From Mercenaria mercenaria (Eukaryota > Mollusca > Bivalvia > Venerida > Veneridae), in the NCBI RefSeq assembly GCF_021730395.1, contig NC_069362.1:66171501-66235500 (forward strand): DNA of 64,000 nt, given 5' to 3'. The position numbers and the translations under genes were made by a program. The notes under the pieces were generated by a model that did not search any database, was not told the DNA's origin, and saw only the letters and a program-made list of their open reading frames with translations. Position 1 is the stretch's first letter. Each line of letters opens with the position of its first letter. Shown piece after piece: positions 49,815 through 61,414 of the stretch.

Positions 49815-50190
49815 AGTGACATTGCAAATATGTATCTATTAAAGACATTCCTTAACAAAAGAAGTGACATTGCAGATTTGTATCTATTAAAAAAGTGACA
49901 TTACAGATTTGTATCTATTAAAGACACTTCCTTATGAAAGAAGTGACATTACAGATTTATATCTATTAAAGACATTCCTTACAAAAGAAGTGACATTGCA
50001 TATTTGTAATTATTAAAGACATTCCTTACAAAAGAAGTGACATTGCATATGTGTATCTATTAAAGACATTCCTTACAAAAGAAGTGACATTGCAGATTTG
50101 TATCTATTAAAGACATTCCTTACAAAAGAAGTGACATTGCAGATTTGTACCTATTAAAGACATTCCTTACAAAAGAAGTGACATTGCAGA
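49815..50190. repeat. 47-bp tandem repeat, about eight copies
   Basis: Unit AAAAGAAGTGACATTGCAGA, TTTGTATCTATTAAAGACAT, TCCTTAC. Copies differ by a few substitutions and one shortened unit. A detached pair lies at 48585-48670. Confidence 0.92.
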
Positions 50191-50908
50191 TGTTGCAGAC
50201 ACCCATCTATTCCATCTCACCAAGAAGAACATTAATGAGAAACACACCTTTCTGCTTATATAATATTCTAAATGGGATGTTGATTACTATCTTATCCCTT
50301 TTTGTGAATGAGATGTTTATTTTTTGGGTTTTGTTTTGTTACTGCAAGCTCCGTATAGTATTTTAGCAGTTTAAACTCTATATAAACAAAGTTGACAAAA
50401 TAAGACTTAAATTCCCTGCAGATTATATTCAGTGTAACTATCAATACTGTGAAAACCTTTAATTTTGTTTGTGTGAACATATGTGGTTTTATTCTAAACC
50501 AGCTAAGAACATAGCTAAGAACATAAATGTGTTGATATCAAATAATCAACTTAAAATAAAAGGAACTTCCTTTATCATTGGTGTTAAACTTTATGGACTG
50601 ACACTACCCTGAAATCAAAAAAAAAAATCCACAAGGAATATTCAGTAGTTTAAAGCACATTAATAATGCACCTGGAGCCAAATAGGAAATGTAATTTCCA
50701 GCTAAAAAACTAAAAATAAATGAGAAAATTGCAAGATGTGTTGGCTCATTTACATGAAAATGAATGTCTCATACATAAGACATGTGGCACCTTACAGTGG
50801 ATTTCTAGATGATTTCTTAATGAAAAGACTTAATCTAGCTGCAGCAAGTCACTGAAGAAATAATCTAGCTCTGAAACAGCATGCAACCTCTATATCCAGC
50901 TATATCAC
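50191..50908. other. Intergenic, nothing recognised
   Basis: AT-rich, no supported feature. Confidence 0.45.
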
Positions 50909-50911
50909 TAA

Positions 50912-51576
50912 TACCGTGTTCAGACTACGTTTTTAATCCTACATTAACTTGGGTTTATTTTTTAAACTCGTTTGCGTCCACACTATATGTGGTGTAAAAC
51001 GTGAATTTTGTAAAGGTCAAGTGGTTTCTGTAATGTAGCATTAAAACTACCTCGGGAGGTGGTTTTAATACTACATTAAAAAGTAATGCTACATTATTTT
51101 ACAAATGTGAACGCAAATGTGGGTTATAACTGGTTTTACAATCCCAAATCCACAGATCTTACCTTTAGAAGGAAGAATACTATGTGTTTCTCTTTTGTAT
51201 CAAACAATTGATGCTGTGGCTGGCAAAAGTAATTGGACTGTTGTTGAAACAAAAACATTAAATTGCGATATGGAGTCATGCTGGTGCTCAAAATGGACAA
51301 TAGATGGAATGAACAGAAATTCTTAGATGAACACAGAAGTTTAAATATTGATGACCCCTTCTTGTTTCTGTTAGCCTCAATTCTTTGTAACCTTTTTTGC
51401 TTATTACAAGATATTTGTTAACTTCCAACATGGCATGTATATATTTAAACCACATTTCTTTGCCTAGTGTGGACGCAAACTAGATTATATTTTGATGGGT
51501 TTTAAATGTCAAATACCAATTATAGCAAATTAGTGCCCGATTAAAATAAAACCGTTCTGCTAGTGTGAACACGGTA
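50912..51576 (+). mobile_element. PIF/Harbinger relic with TAA target-site duplication
   Basis: The terminal inverted repeats TACCGTGTTCAGACTA and (reverse complement) TACCGTGTTCACACTA are flanked by TAA on both sides (50909-50911 and 51577-51579), the TWA duplication of PIF/Harbinger elements. At 51220-51326 a frame reads NWTVVETKTLN...GMNRNS, which resembles the Myb/SANT-like second protein of Harbinger elements. Only a fragment of that protein remains and no DDE transposase is present. 665 bp. Confidence 0.82.
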
Positions 51577-51579
51577 TAA

Positions 51580-52500
51580 GTCTTTAAGAGACTTATTGAT
51601 CTGGTATATTGCCAAGTTTTTATAAGTAAAGGGAAAAGTGAGGTTTCGATTTTGATGGGTGAGCTATAAATCCACTGCCAAGAAAGGACGCTACTGTTTG
51701 GCTATTTACATATTTTGTCTGTTAAATATTGAGGGAGAGGAATCTACCTAACAATCACCAAAAGTAATACGAAATGTAAGATTTCAAAACATTTGTTCCA
51801 AAAATGAAAGTCTGTCAGTTACTTGGCATTTTTGAAATGTTTAATACATGTATTGGAAATTCTTTAAGAGCTTATAGAAGCTTTCTGAAACCTTCAGTCA
51901 TATAGAAAGGCTAGAACATTTAGCTTATTAAGTTGTACACATGCAAAAACAGCATAAATTTAATCATTTCCGCAATAAACAGCAGGGAGAACCTCGAGCA
52001 GAAAGTTTTAAAACTTTTTCTTACCTTCCTAGCATCTTACACATGTTATATTCACATCATTTAACAAAAATCAAATTTCACATGGACACAATGTCCATTG
52101 TTAGACAACACAACATGCATTATACCTTTGTACAAAAATACTGACATTTCCACTGAGTGAACTTTCAATTTTATTGCTTTATTTTTGTAATAATCTTATT
52201 GCATACTGTTACACATTTCATTTAAAATTTATTTGCAAAAAAAAAAGAATGCAAAAAGACCTTGTAAATATAAGGATAAGTTGACAAATAAACAAGCAAC
52301 AATGGGTGCACAATTTTATATACTTTACCTTTATGTATCTGTAAGCCTGAGCATAAAAATTCATAGACTATGGTTACACTAACTGCAATTGTGTGGAGCT
52401 GGAATTTAGTGAGGGTGGGATGCAAAACAGACATTAGAAGATATTTCTGACATTTTGTTTCTCCTAAATTACTGGCTTCTACATTACTGGCTTAACCAAT
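51580..52500. other. Intergenic, nothing recognised
   Basis: AT-rich; the open stretch at 51941-52144 has no motif. Confidence 0.45.
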
Positions 52501-52739
52501 ATGAGCCATGCCATGGGAAAACCAACATAGTGGCTTTGTGACCAGCATGGATCCAGACCAGCCTGCGCATCCGCGCAGTCTGGTCAGGATCCATGCTGTT
52601 CACTAACGGTTTCTCTAATTGCAATAGACTTTGAAAGCGAACAGCATGGATCCTGATCAGACTGCACGGATGCGCAGGCTGGTCTGGATCCATGCTGGTC
52701 GCAAACCCACTATGTTGGTTTTCTCATGGCGTGGCTCAT
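52501..52739. mobile_element. TGAGCC-ended palindromic MITE, copy 3 (opposite orientation)
   Basis: Same ends as the copy at 45499 (ATGAGCCATGCCATGGGAAAACC and complement), but the asymmetric centre (CTAACGGTTTCTCTAATTGC) is the reverse complement of that copy's centre, so the element is inserted in the other orientation. 239 bp. Confidence 0.9.
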
Positions 52740-53204
52740 ATGTTTTTTTTTGACAGGGTATATTTACAACTGAATTTACTCTATCTGTCATAATGCATGT
52801 ATGTTTGTGTTTTGCAAGTGTGAACGTATACTGATAACTTTGTAACAAACTAAACACTGTGTTATTGCTGATACAGGATACTTGACATTTCATTAAACAC
52901 TTGAAATACTTTTGTGACACAGTACAAAGTGCTTATATAGTCCTAAATTATGCATATGTATCAATTCTCATATCAATTGAGACCACTTAAAATGCAGTAT
53001 ATAAGAAGACTAGTTTCCGGAAAACAAGGCATGAATGTTAACAACTTCTTGTACTTTTATACATTACAGATTGGATGGGAATCCTGCTATTCTGATCACT
53101 TCATGAACATCAAGACGTATTTGTCAAACATTTATGCCATTCCAGTGTTGCCTGTTCATTAAATGGGCCTCCTTTTACTCAAATGCTAATCAAGAAATAA
53201 ACAA

Positions 53205-54020
53205 TGGCACCAAGATGGACCTAAGCCGCTCACCTGGCCGTCGCAGACTTGTTTCTGACCAAGTTTGTTTTTTGTCCATCAAGTGGTATAAGAGAAGAAA
53301 TCATTTAAAAGGCTTTTCTATTTTACCTCTTGGCTCCCAGTGCAGTCAAGCAGAGCAATTTGGACAAACTTGAGAAAGGGTGTTACAGATACCCTAGATT
53401 CAGAGAAGTAAAACTGTTGACTCAGGGCGATGGGCAATCATCATATACTTTATCCTGAACATTTGGTTCAAGTGAGCTAGTAAACACCTTAAAAGACAAA
53501 CTAGAGCTATCACTTCAAGTGATTCATACCCCCTAAAAACTGCTTTGTCAGAGAAAATAAAAATATTCATGATTAAGAGTATTGTTAGTTAAATATATGT
53601 GCAAAAGGGAAATAAATTTGTCAAAAGAAGTTAGAATTCTGGGACTTGGTATGTGAACATCTCTTACAATTCTAAAAGTCTGCATAAAGTTTCAAAATAA
53701 TATCTGTATTAGTTCCAGAGATATTCAAGGAAAACAATGCAAAACTGTTGGGAGGAGACATTTTTTGGAGTTCAAAAAGGGGAATAATTCTGTAAAGTGA
53801 AAAGCCAGAAATACCTGGTATGTGAAATGGTCAGATGTTCCTTAAAGCCTGTCTTAAGTTACAAAATAATATCCCTGTGTGCAACAAAGCCGAACCATTG
53901 AAGGAAACTATCCAGGACAAGTTTCATCTAACTTCCATCACACAGTTTTAGAGAAGACGCTGTTTGTAAAAAATATGAATGGAAGGAAGACGCCCAGTGA
54001 GTGATCACAACAGCTTACGA
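53205..54020 (-). mobile_element. Diverged interspersed element of the 39623/32272 family
   Basis: Left end AACAATGGCACCAAGATGGACC...GCCGCTCACCTGG and right end GCCCAGTGAGTGATCACAAC...GCTTA parallel the ends of the 39623-41091 element. The core is different and badly decayed (TATGTGAACATCTCTTACAA and AAATAATATCTGTATTAG type segments). Boundaries approximate. Confidence 0.5.
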
Positions 54021-54484
54021 ACAACTTAATAAAATAAGAGATATCAAAACTAAATGCAAAAAAGATTTATTTTTCAAAACAGACAGTTTACTTCAAACAT
54101 AACATCATTTAAATATCTTTAACCAGATCTCACAGATGACCAATTTTTACACTAGAATAATGCTAATGTCTACATAAATCGAATGTTGAAACAGTATATA
54201 TTATATATCACCTAGACAGGTCTTATACTTAACACTATGAATCAACAATTAGTGATTAACTACACTGAGGTATACAAATGCTGATTTTTAAACAATGAAA
54301 GTTAACCCAAGATCCAACTATAATTATGCCCATAGGACAGGGATGCCCCAACATACTGTGAAGCAAGTTTTTAGTACAGACCATTTTCACATAACATAAT
54401 TATGTTTGACTTAAAAAGTTTGAAACAAATAGTATTCCGAAAAAGTTTTGCATAATGAGCAACTTCAAATCCATTCCTTTAACA

Positions 54485-55490
54485 AGGCAGTCTGAAAGAC
54501 AGCTAAATCCCCCGCCACTGCTATGGATAGTGAAAGGGTAAAACCTTTGATTTTAGCTGTGACCTTGACCTTGAACTGACATGGCTGACTCATGAATTCT
54601 GCACAACGTCTTGATGAGGTGATCATTTGACCAAAGTTTCATGAAAATCCTTCAAGGTGTTTAGGAGATACAGAGCTGAAACCTTTGACCTTCAGTTGTG
54701 ACCTTGACCTTGAGTTGACATGGCTGACTCATGAGTTCTTGATGAGGTGATCATTTGACCCAAGTTTGATGAAAATCCTTCAAGGGGTTCAGGAGATACA
54801 GAGTGGACACCAAATGGAAGGCTCAAACCTTCGACCCTTAGTTGTGACCTTGACCTTGAGCTGGCATGGTTGACTCATAATTTCTGCACATTGTTCTGAT
54901 GAGGTAATCATTTGACCCAAGTTTTATAAAATTCCTTCAAGGGGTTTAGGAGATATAGAGCGGACACGAAATGGAAGGCTCAAACCTTTGACCTTCAGTT
55001 GTGACCTTGACCTTGAGGCGACATGGCTGACTCATAAGTTCTGCACATCGCCTTGATGAGGTGATCGTTTGATCCAAGTTTGATGAAAATCCTTCAAGGG
55101 GTTTAGGAGATATAGAGTGGACACAAAATGGAAGGCTCAAACCTTTGACCTTGAGTTGTGACCTTGACCTTGAGCCGGCATGGCTGACTCATGGGTTCTG
55201 CACATCGTCTTGATGAGGTGATCATTTGACTTAAGCTTTATAAAATTCCTTCAAGGGGTTTAGGAGATATAGAGCGGACACAAAATGGCAGGCTCAAACC
55301 TTTGACCTTGAGTTGTGACCTTGACCTTGAATCGACAAGGCTGACTCATGGGTTCTGCACATCGTCTTGATGAGGTGATCATTTGACCCAAGTTTCATGA
55401 AAATCCTTCAAGGGGTTTAGGAGATACGGACCGGACACGATTTTGTTATGGACGGAAGGACGCAGACCATTCCTATAATCCCTCCGCATT
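54485..55490. mobile_element. Tandem-core interspersed element, about 157-bp units, TGTGACCTTGACCTTGA-rich
   Basis: Six units with TGTGACCTTGACCTTGA at about 54559, 54698, 54843, 55000, 55158 and 55315, each followed by ATGGCTGACTCATG...TTCTGCACATCGTCTTGATG and AAATCCTTCAAGGGGTTTAGG. The unique head has AATCCCCCGCCACTGC; the unique tail has GGACGGAAGGACGCAGACC. Non-coding. Confidence 0.82.
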
Positions 55491-56937
55491 AAAAAGTGTT
55501 TAAGGAGTTGCTTGTCATCTGCACACCAAGCTTGTTTTTCTGTGAAAGATTGAAGCAAATCAAGCGAATACTGAGCGAAGAGTTGGACATAGATTCTGGG
55601 ATGTAAATACCGATGTATGGACAGCAACAACTCTATGTGCTCTCCACGTAAAAGTTGGGGCATAATAAAACTAGACTAGCTCCTGCACTATGACATACTT
55701 CTGTTATATTTTCTTTTTTTATTTTCAGTTCTTGTGAATGGAGCCAGTCTATATCCTTCTTTCAAGTCTATATTCTGACAATCTTTCAATTGTTCTGTGA
55801 GAAACTGACTTTGACTCAAACGAAATTCAATCGAAATAAAACATGTAATTTTTTAATGTTTTATTACCAGTCTAGTGGCTAGTCAACAAGAAAACCTCAA
55901 GTAAAAGAAAAGCATTACGATCACCCTTTTTCAACAACTGATTTATATCCTGTTACTTTATTTTTTTCGAATGACAGTGTTTGCATGATTATGAATAATC
56001 ATTTTACTATGTTTTTATAAGTATTGTATAAAAGCATAATGATAAGATCACTTTCACTAGTATGACTTCCTTCACTATTTGAAGCTGGCAGGTTGTCAAT
56101 AAAACCAAATCACAAGGTTTTGCTACAGATCCGAATTTATGTAACAGAAATACCATCAAAATTGCCTTTCCCAGTACTAACATATGTAAGACAAACAAGC
56201 AAATTCATTGAATTGGTATCCCCCGCCAAAAGGGTTTGTGGTGAGGAATGGCAAAAAAATATTGAAAATGTGCATTTTTGAATATTTCAGGGTCCATAAC
56301 TCTGGAAATAAGGGGTGGACCCAGATAAAAACTTGACGGGCATCATCACAGTATTTTGGTTCATGTTTATTAAAGTTTTATGAAATTCTACCTGCTACTT
56401 ACTGAGAAATGGCTGTGGACGGATGCACATTTCAATACCCCACCTCCCAGTTTCATCGACTTGGGATAACAAAATTTCAGCAACCAAGCCTCTTTATACC
56501 ATACTGTTTTTTTTTTTTAGTGTTTATGTCCCTGAAAATTTGTTAGTATATATGTCCTTGAAATAAAATCTTGAATATTCAATTAGTGAGGCATTTATAG
56601 CTCTCAACCTATTTTAGACAGTTCATGAATGATCCTCTTCCACACTTTCCTTAGCAACGCTTCTAGTTCCATTACATTTTATTAATAAATTCCGGTTCTT
56701 ACACACTTTCAAGAACCTTGCAGCTTTAGTCCATGATTTTTAAGTCTCCTAAGTCATTTAATAACCACAGCTTATGAACTTTTCTGAAGTCAAAAGCCTG
56801 AAAGTAAATTATGAGCATGTCACATGATCTCTAAATGAGCCATTCGCCTGACCATCTATAAGTCCATTGACTATTCATATATAAAATGATCACAGATAAA
56901 AGTGTTGCAAAAATGACAATAAATGAGCATTTTTTTT
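55491..56937. other. 3' flank of COX11, nothing else recognised
   Basis: AT-rich. It should contain the COX11 3' UTR (minus strand). TTTATT at 56678-56683 (AATAAA on the minus strand) is a possible polyadenylation signal. Confidence 0.4.
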
Positions 56938-57099
56938 TCATGTAGTTTCTTGTGTTGGTTTCAGGAATCCTGGGAGTGGAAGACTCATGCCTTCCTTTGC
57001 CTCGAAGAATGTGTACGACAACGTGATGTTATTTTCAAACTCTAGTTCCGGGTCCTCATCATAGTCCGGGTCAATGTAGAAAAACACGGGCATGTCCAC
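56938..57099 (-). CDS. COX11: COX11, last coding exon (partial gene)
   Basis: The minus-strand exon starts after TATATTTCAG (acceptor at 57100-57101) in phase 0 and ends with TGA at 56940-56938: 53 residues. VDMPVFFYIDP and ITLSYTFFEAKEG are the signature C-terminal blocks of COX11. COX11 is an inner-mitochondrial-membrane copper chaperone that loads the CuB site of cytochrome c oxidase subunit 1; its soluble beta-barrel domain faces the intermembrane space. The C-terminus extends about 12 residues past the conserved core (PGFLKPTQETT). The CFCF copper-binding motif and the transmembrane segment belong to upstream exons that I could not find between 57100 and 64000. They are probably beyond the window, although a lone exon in a partial copy cannot be excluded. 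Confidence 0.93.
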   Translation of the reverse strand: MDMPVFFYIDPDYDEDPELEFENNITLSYTFFEAKEGMSLPLPGFLKPTQETT

Positions 57100-57193
57100 C
57101 TGAAATATACACAAATAATTGTAAACATCAAGTACTGTTAAACAGCCTTTCACACTACTGGCAATTTATGTAATAAAATAAAATAGGTTTAAG

Positions 57194-57359
57194 AAATAAT
57201 ATATCTCATTTAGTGATTTGTTGCTGAATAAAATCATTGTTTGGAGTTCAGATGCGAAGGAATTATATCAGGAGGGCGCAGCCCGAGTGATATAATAATA
57301 CGCATCTGAACGACAATGATTTTATTCAAGAACAAATCACTAAATGAGATATATTATTT
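57194..57359. mobile_element. Foldback MITE-like element in the COX11 intron
   Basis: Arms of about 60 bases (AAATAATATATCTCATTTAG...TTCAGATGCG and CGCATCTGAA...CTAAATGAGATATATTATTT) flank a short GGGCGCAGCCC centre. The layout resembles the foldback at 3915, but the sequence differs. Confidence 0.75.
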
Positions 57360-57907
57360 CGATTCTAACACGTTACCAAGGATTTTAAAGTGCATCCTTG
57401 ACAGCATTCATTAAATATTTGCCTGTTTTCAATCAGTTTTTTTTCCAGCGCGCCGCTATGCAGTAATAATTGTGACGTCAGAGCAGTGAATTGTTGAATA
57501 ATAATTCACTGTTTTCAGCCTTCTTCGTTTAATAGGAAAATGAATCGGATCGTGTTAGAATTAATATTATATATGAGAAAAAAAACCAGTTTTATTACAA
57601 ACAAGCATTATAAATATGAAACAGGAGAGACAGACAGGATGCCTTCTCTATAACTGCTATAGAAACGAAAAGCAGATCTTGTTTCATTACTTGTTCACTG
57701 GATGTCCTTGACAAACAGTATCCCCCAGTATTAGTGTATCTACAGGATATCTGATACAGCAACAGATCTGCTGAGATTTTCTCTTTCTCTCATACAAATA
57801 CAAATGAATGCTGACTCTCATATTATAACTCTCATTAAATCTCATTATTTGAAGTGCTCCTTGTACCAAGATGCATTTTAAACTTGAAATATCACTGTTT
57901 GATAATA

Positions 57908-58025
57908 AAAGCACATAGATACATATCGTCACCTCAACGCAAGAAGTGGATAACTGCATTGACTTGAAGAAGGACTTATTCACTTTTTGCGCTAAGGTGA
58001 CGATATGTGCAATGTATGTGCTCTC
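57908..58025. mobile_element. Short inverted-repeat element
   Basis: AGCACATAGATACATATCGTCACCT near the left end is answered by AGGTGACGATATGTGCAATGTATGTGCT at the right; arms are about 45 bases and imperfect. Confidence 0.6.
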
Positions 58026-58240
58026 ATACACCTTGAAGACGATACAACAAAACCTGTCTAGAAACAGGACTAAGAACAAGACACATCAAATGTATTCAAT
58101 ATAAAATGTATACTGGCACGCGAGTAGTCCCCGGACAGCAGTAGTCCCCGGACACCCGTCCGCAACACTCTATTTTCGTGAATCGTCTACATATTTTTGT
58201 GCCTAATCATACACACGCTTGTTTTGAAGAAGTTTATCAA

Positions 58241-58885
58241 GTTCATTTTTTCACGATTGTAGGACATTTGCCCCCAGGACATTTGCCACCCAATGAAAAA
58301 ATGAACTCCTGGACATTTGCCCCCCAGTTGAAATGGCAGATAGGACATTTGCCCCCCATTGCTTATTTTTGGAATGGACATTTGCCCCCCAATATTTTTG
58401 TCCTATATGCCGGTATATATAACTGTATTTTTGGTTGTTTTATTATCAAAATTACTCTAAAAGGCAATTTTCAGTAAAAAAAAGTATTTTATTAATAATA
58501 ATTTGATAAATATGTAAATTACTTTCAGGTGTTAAGGTAAATAATAGCCTATTATTGAGTAATAAAAGTGTTCATAACAGTGATATAATTTCTTCATTAG
58601 TGCAATGTTTTTAACACTCAAACTTGTTAATTTGGCAATTATCTACGACAAAATTGTATAAAACAAAGCCATTGTCCCCTAAAATATGACGAATGTCTTG
58701 TATCAAGTTCCCAAAAAATCACTGGGGGACAAAACTATTGGGGGGCAAATGTCAGTTTCAGAAATAAGCACTGGGGGGCAAATGTCCTATCTACCATTTC
58801 AACTGGGGGGCAAATGTCCAGCAGTCCACTTTTTCATTGGGGGGCAAATGTCCTGGGGGGCAAATGTCCGGATCCCTTTTTTCAC
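58241..58885. mobile_element. Inverted-repeat element with CATTTGCCCCCC motif array in each arm
   Basis: Each arm (58241-58396 and 58725-58885) carries four to five copies of GGACATTTGCCCCCC, or its complement, separated by mirrored spacers (CAGTTGAAATGGCAGATAGG; CAATGAAAAAATGAACT/AGTCCACTTTTTCATTG). The middle is AT-rich and unrelated. No open frame. Confidence 0.88.
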
Positions 58886-61414
58886 AGGTAATCATTTGAG
58901 TATAATTAACGTGGAAATCCTACCGCATGGTTACTTGTTTACATTTTCTCTGGCGGGCTTCCGTTTTTATAGGCGCATGCGCAAAGAGAGCCCTCTCAGA
59001 GGTTTTCAAAAAAAAGCTACATGTCTTTACTTCACGCACTACAGCGATACATACACTTCAACAAAAAACTTATTTTCTTTGTGACAACATATACAAATTG
59101 CCAACATATTAAAGATCTTACGAGTGTTATAGCACTACATTGTCCAATTATCTGTAACTTAAGCATAACTATCATTTTCTGTTGTCGCAATTTCGTGTCC
59201 GGACAAATAAATATGACGCAAACTTGTGATCTTTTTACAGTTACATAAAATATCATTTGTCTTTTACATAATTCAAGCTCATATGGGCAGTTCTGAAGTA
59301 AATATTTCACAAACAACATGAACATTTTTGCTCTTACCTAAAGTGTTTTAGCTATACATGAGAACTATTTAGACATGTATGATAAATTTAGAAATTTTAC
59401 ACATTTTAGAGATATTTTATGCAGCCATGTGAAAGAAATTTGAGACTTGTAAGTTTTAAAAGTATGATTTTTTTTTGCAAGTAAAGGCAATTTAAGAATT
59501 CCAGACAGGTTATAATCTGTGTTAAATTATCTACTGAGTCATCAATGTATACATTTGTTGACTAGGACCGACACACAAACAAATGGACACGTGCAAAATG
59601 GGGTGAAAAATGTAGTTATCTTGAATGCAGTCTTTGATAGCACTTACATTACACTTTATTTGTTACAGACTGACTGATGTTACATCTGACAGGAGAAGAA
59701 TGTAGAGGAATCAATAGGTTAGTGTCTACAACACACTCTGGGGAAAACAATCATACATTATTCAACTTGCCCCATTTCTTATCTACACTGTAGATAATAC
59801 CAAAACTTTGATCTTTTATTTTGCTGAATAAGACAGAATATATGATTTATCACCAGTATCTTGTTTTATTGATGGAAAAGTTGATTATAATTCTAGATAT
59901 ATCAGTGGCTGCTACAGTTTCACTGAGCAATTTCTCCTAAATGATTCATGCCTCGATCTTATCCTACTCTTAACATTATCCATTCCATTATAACCAAGGG
60001 TTTCTACAGAATTTTTGAAATGTAGACAAAGAACACTGGCTTTATCCTTAAGTTTCAGGGGCCGGTTTTGTATTGTGGCCCAGGTATTTTTTCTAAATAA
60101 AAATTTAGGTAGATGTATTTTAAAGGCATTTATTTTCAACTGGTTATTTATGATGTTTACAGAACAAAGGATTCCTACCGAGGACTAATGTGTAAAATAG
60201 ACCAACGCTTGAATCGATATTCCTAGTTCAGAGTAGATGGTTCAGTAGTCTAGAAAAAATAATTCTTCTATATATTCTGACTTCATCAGTCTTGGCTCTG
60301 ATTATCTATGTTTTGAGAATAAAAGGGACATAATCATACAAAATTTGTATAGCCTCAGGAGTTATCTCCTGTGAACAAAACATAGGGTCTGAACACAGAC
60401 TAATGGTTCAGTGTCTAAAACCTTACCCACGGTAACCGAAGTCAGACGAAATAGAAACAGTCCTACATCCATCTAGATTCTTTACACTTTGTGGAAAAAA
60501 GAAAATGGTTATGAGACACTTTTCTTACCACCATTATTTTCGTTTCAACAGGTCACATGCTTTGAAAATATAGATATGTTGTAAGTTAGTCATTTACAGA
60601 ATATCTGATATCAGGGATATGTTGCACAAGATGTTAGATATGGGCCAGTTTCACATCAAAATTTTATGTCCTGAAACCGAAATTTTACTCATTTTTATCA
60701 TAAAAGCAACGGAATCAGCAGACTGATAATGTCACATGATGAAGTACTAAGTATATGCAATACATTCACTCTACCCTTCCCTGACATTTCTCAAAATTGT
60801 ATCTTCTATGATTTTTTTTCGCACTGGTATCAATGCAAATTTGTGGAATTTTCAAATTTATTGTCCCCTGATCCCATAATTCACAGAGACTTTTTTGGTA
60901 CATATATGAAGTGTAATGTATAATACTGACCGCTGGGATGGCATTAGTTTACAGTCTGTGATCAGACACTTTAGTCAACTATTGATGTTATTATCTAGTA
61001 CAGATTGTATTGACAACAGTATGGGAATTGTCACACCATACCGAGTTTCATCACATTTATTAACCAGTCAAAGTGTGACTACAGAACAATGTACAAAAGG
61101 AAGTCCATTCTTCCTTTCGTGGAAATGAATGGCTAATTAAGGATATACTAGACTACCACACTACAGATAGAACAATTTCCCCATTAAAGCCAATTTAACA
61201 AGTATGTGCCTTTATCAGTGATTTTCACTTATAAACAACTTGGCAAAGTATTTCCTTAGTATACCCTGCTATCAGATGATCAGTTAATATCAGACAACAG
61301 GGAAACACTTGACAAGTTCTCAAGCAGTTTCTGTTCTGCAATATATAGTGATGCACTTCAAATTGTTGTGTTACACACTTTAAATAAAATTTGTATCGCA
61401 TTTTATCTACAGCA
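58886..61414. other. Probable COX11 intron, nothing recognised
   Basis: AT-rich. Short open frames, such as 59912-60139 on the minus strand, have no known motif and no COX11 similarity. Confidence 0.4.

Noticed and set aside
59912-60139. A minus-strand frame considered as a COX11 upstream exon
   Set aside because: No similarity to the COX11 copper-binding region or transmembrane segment, and no recognisable family.
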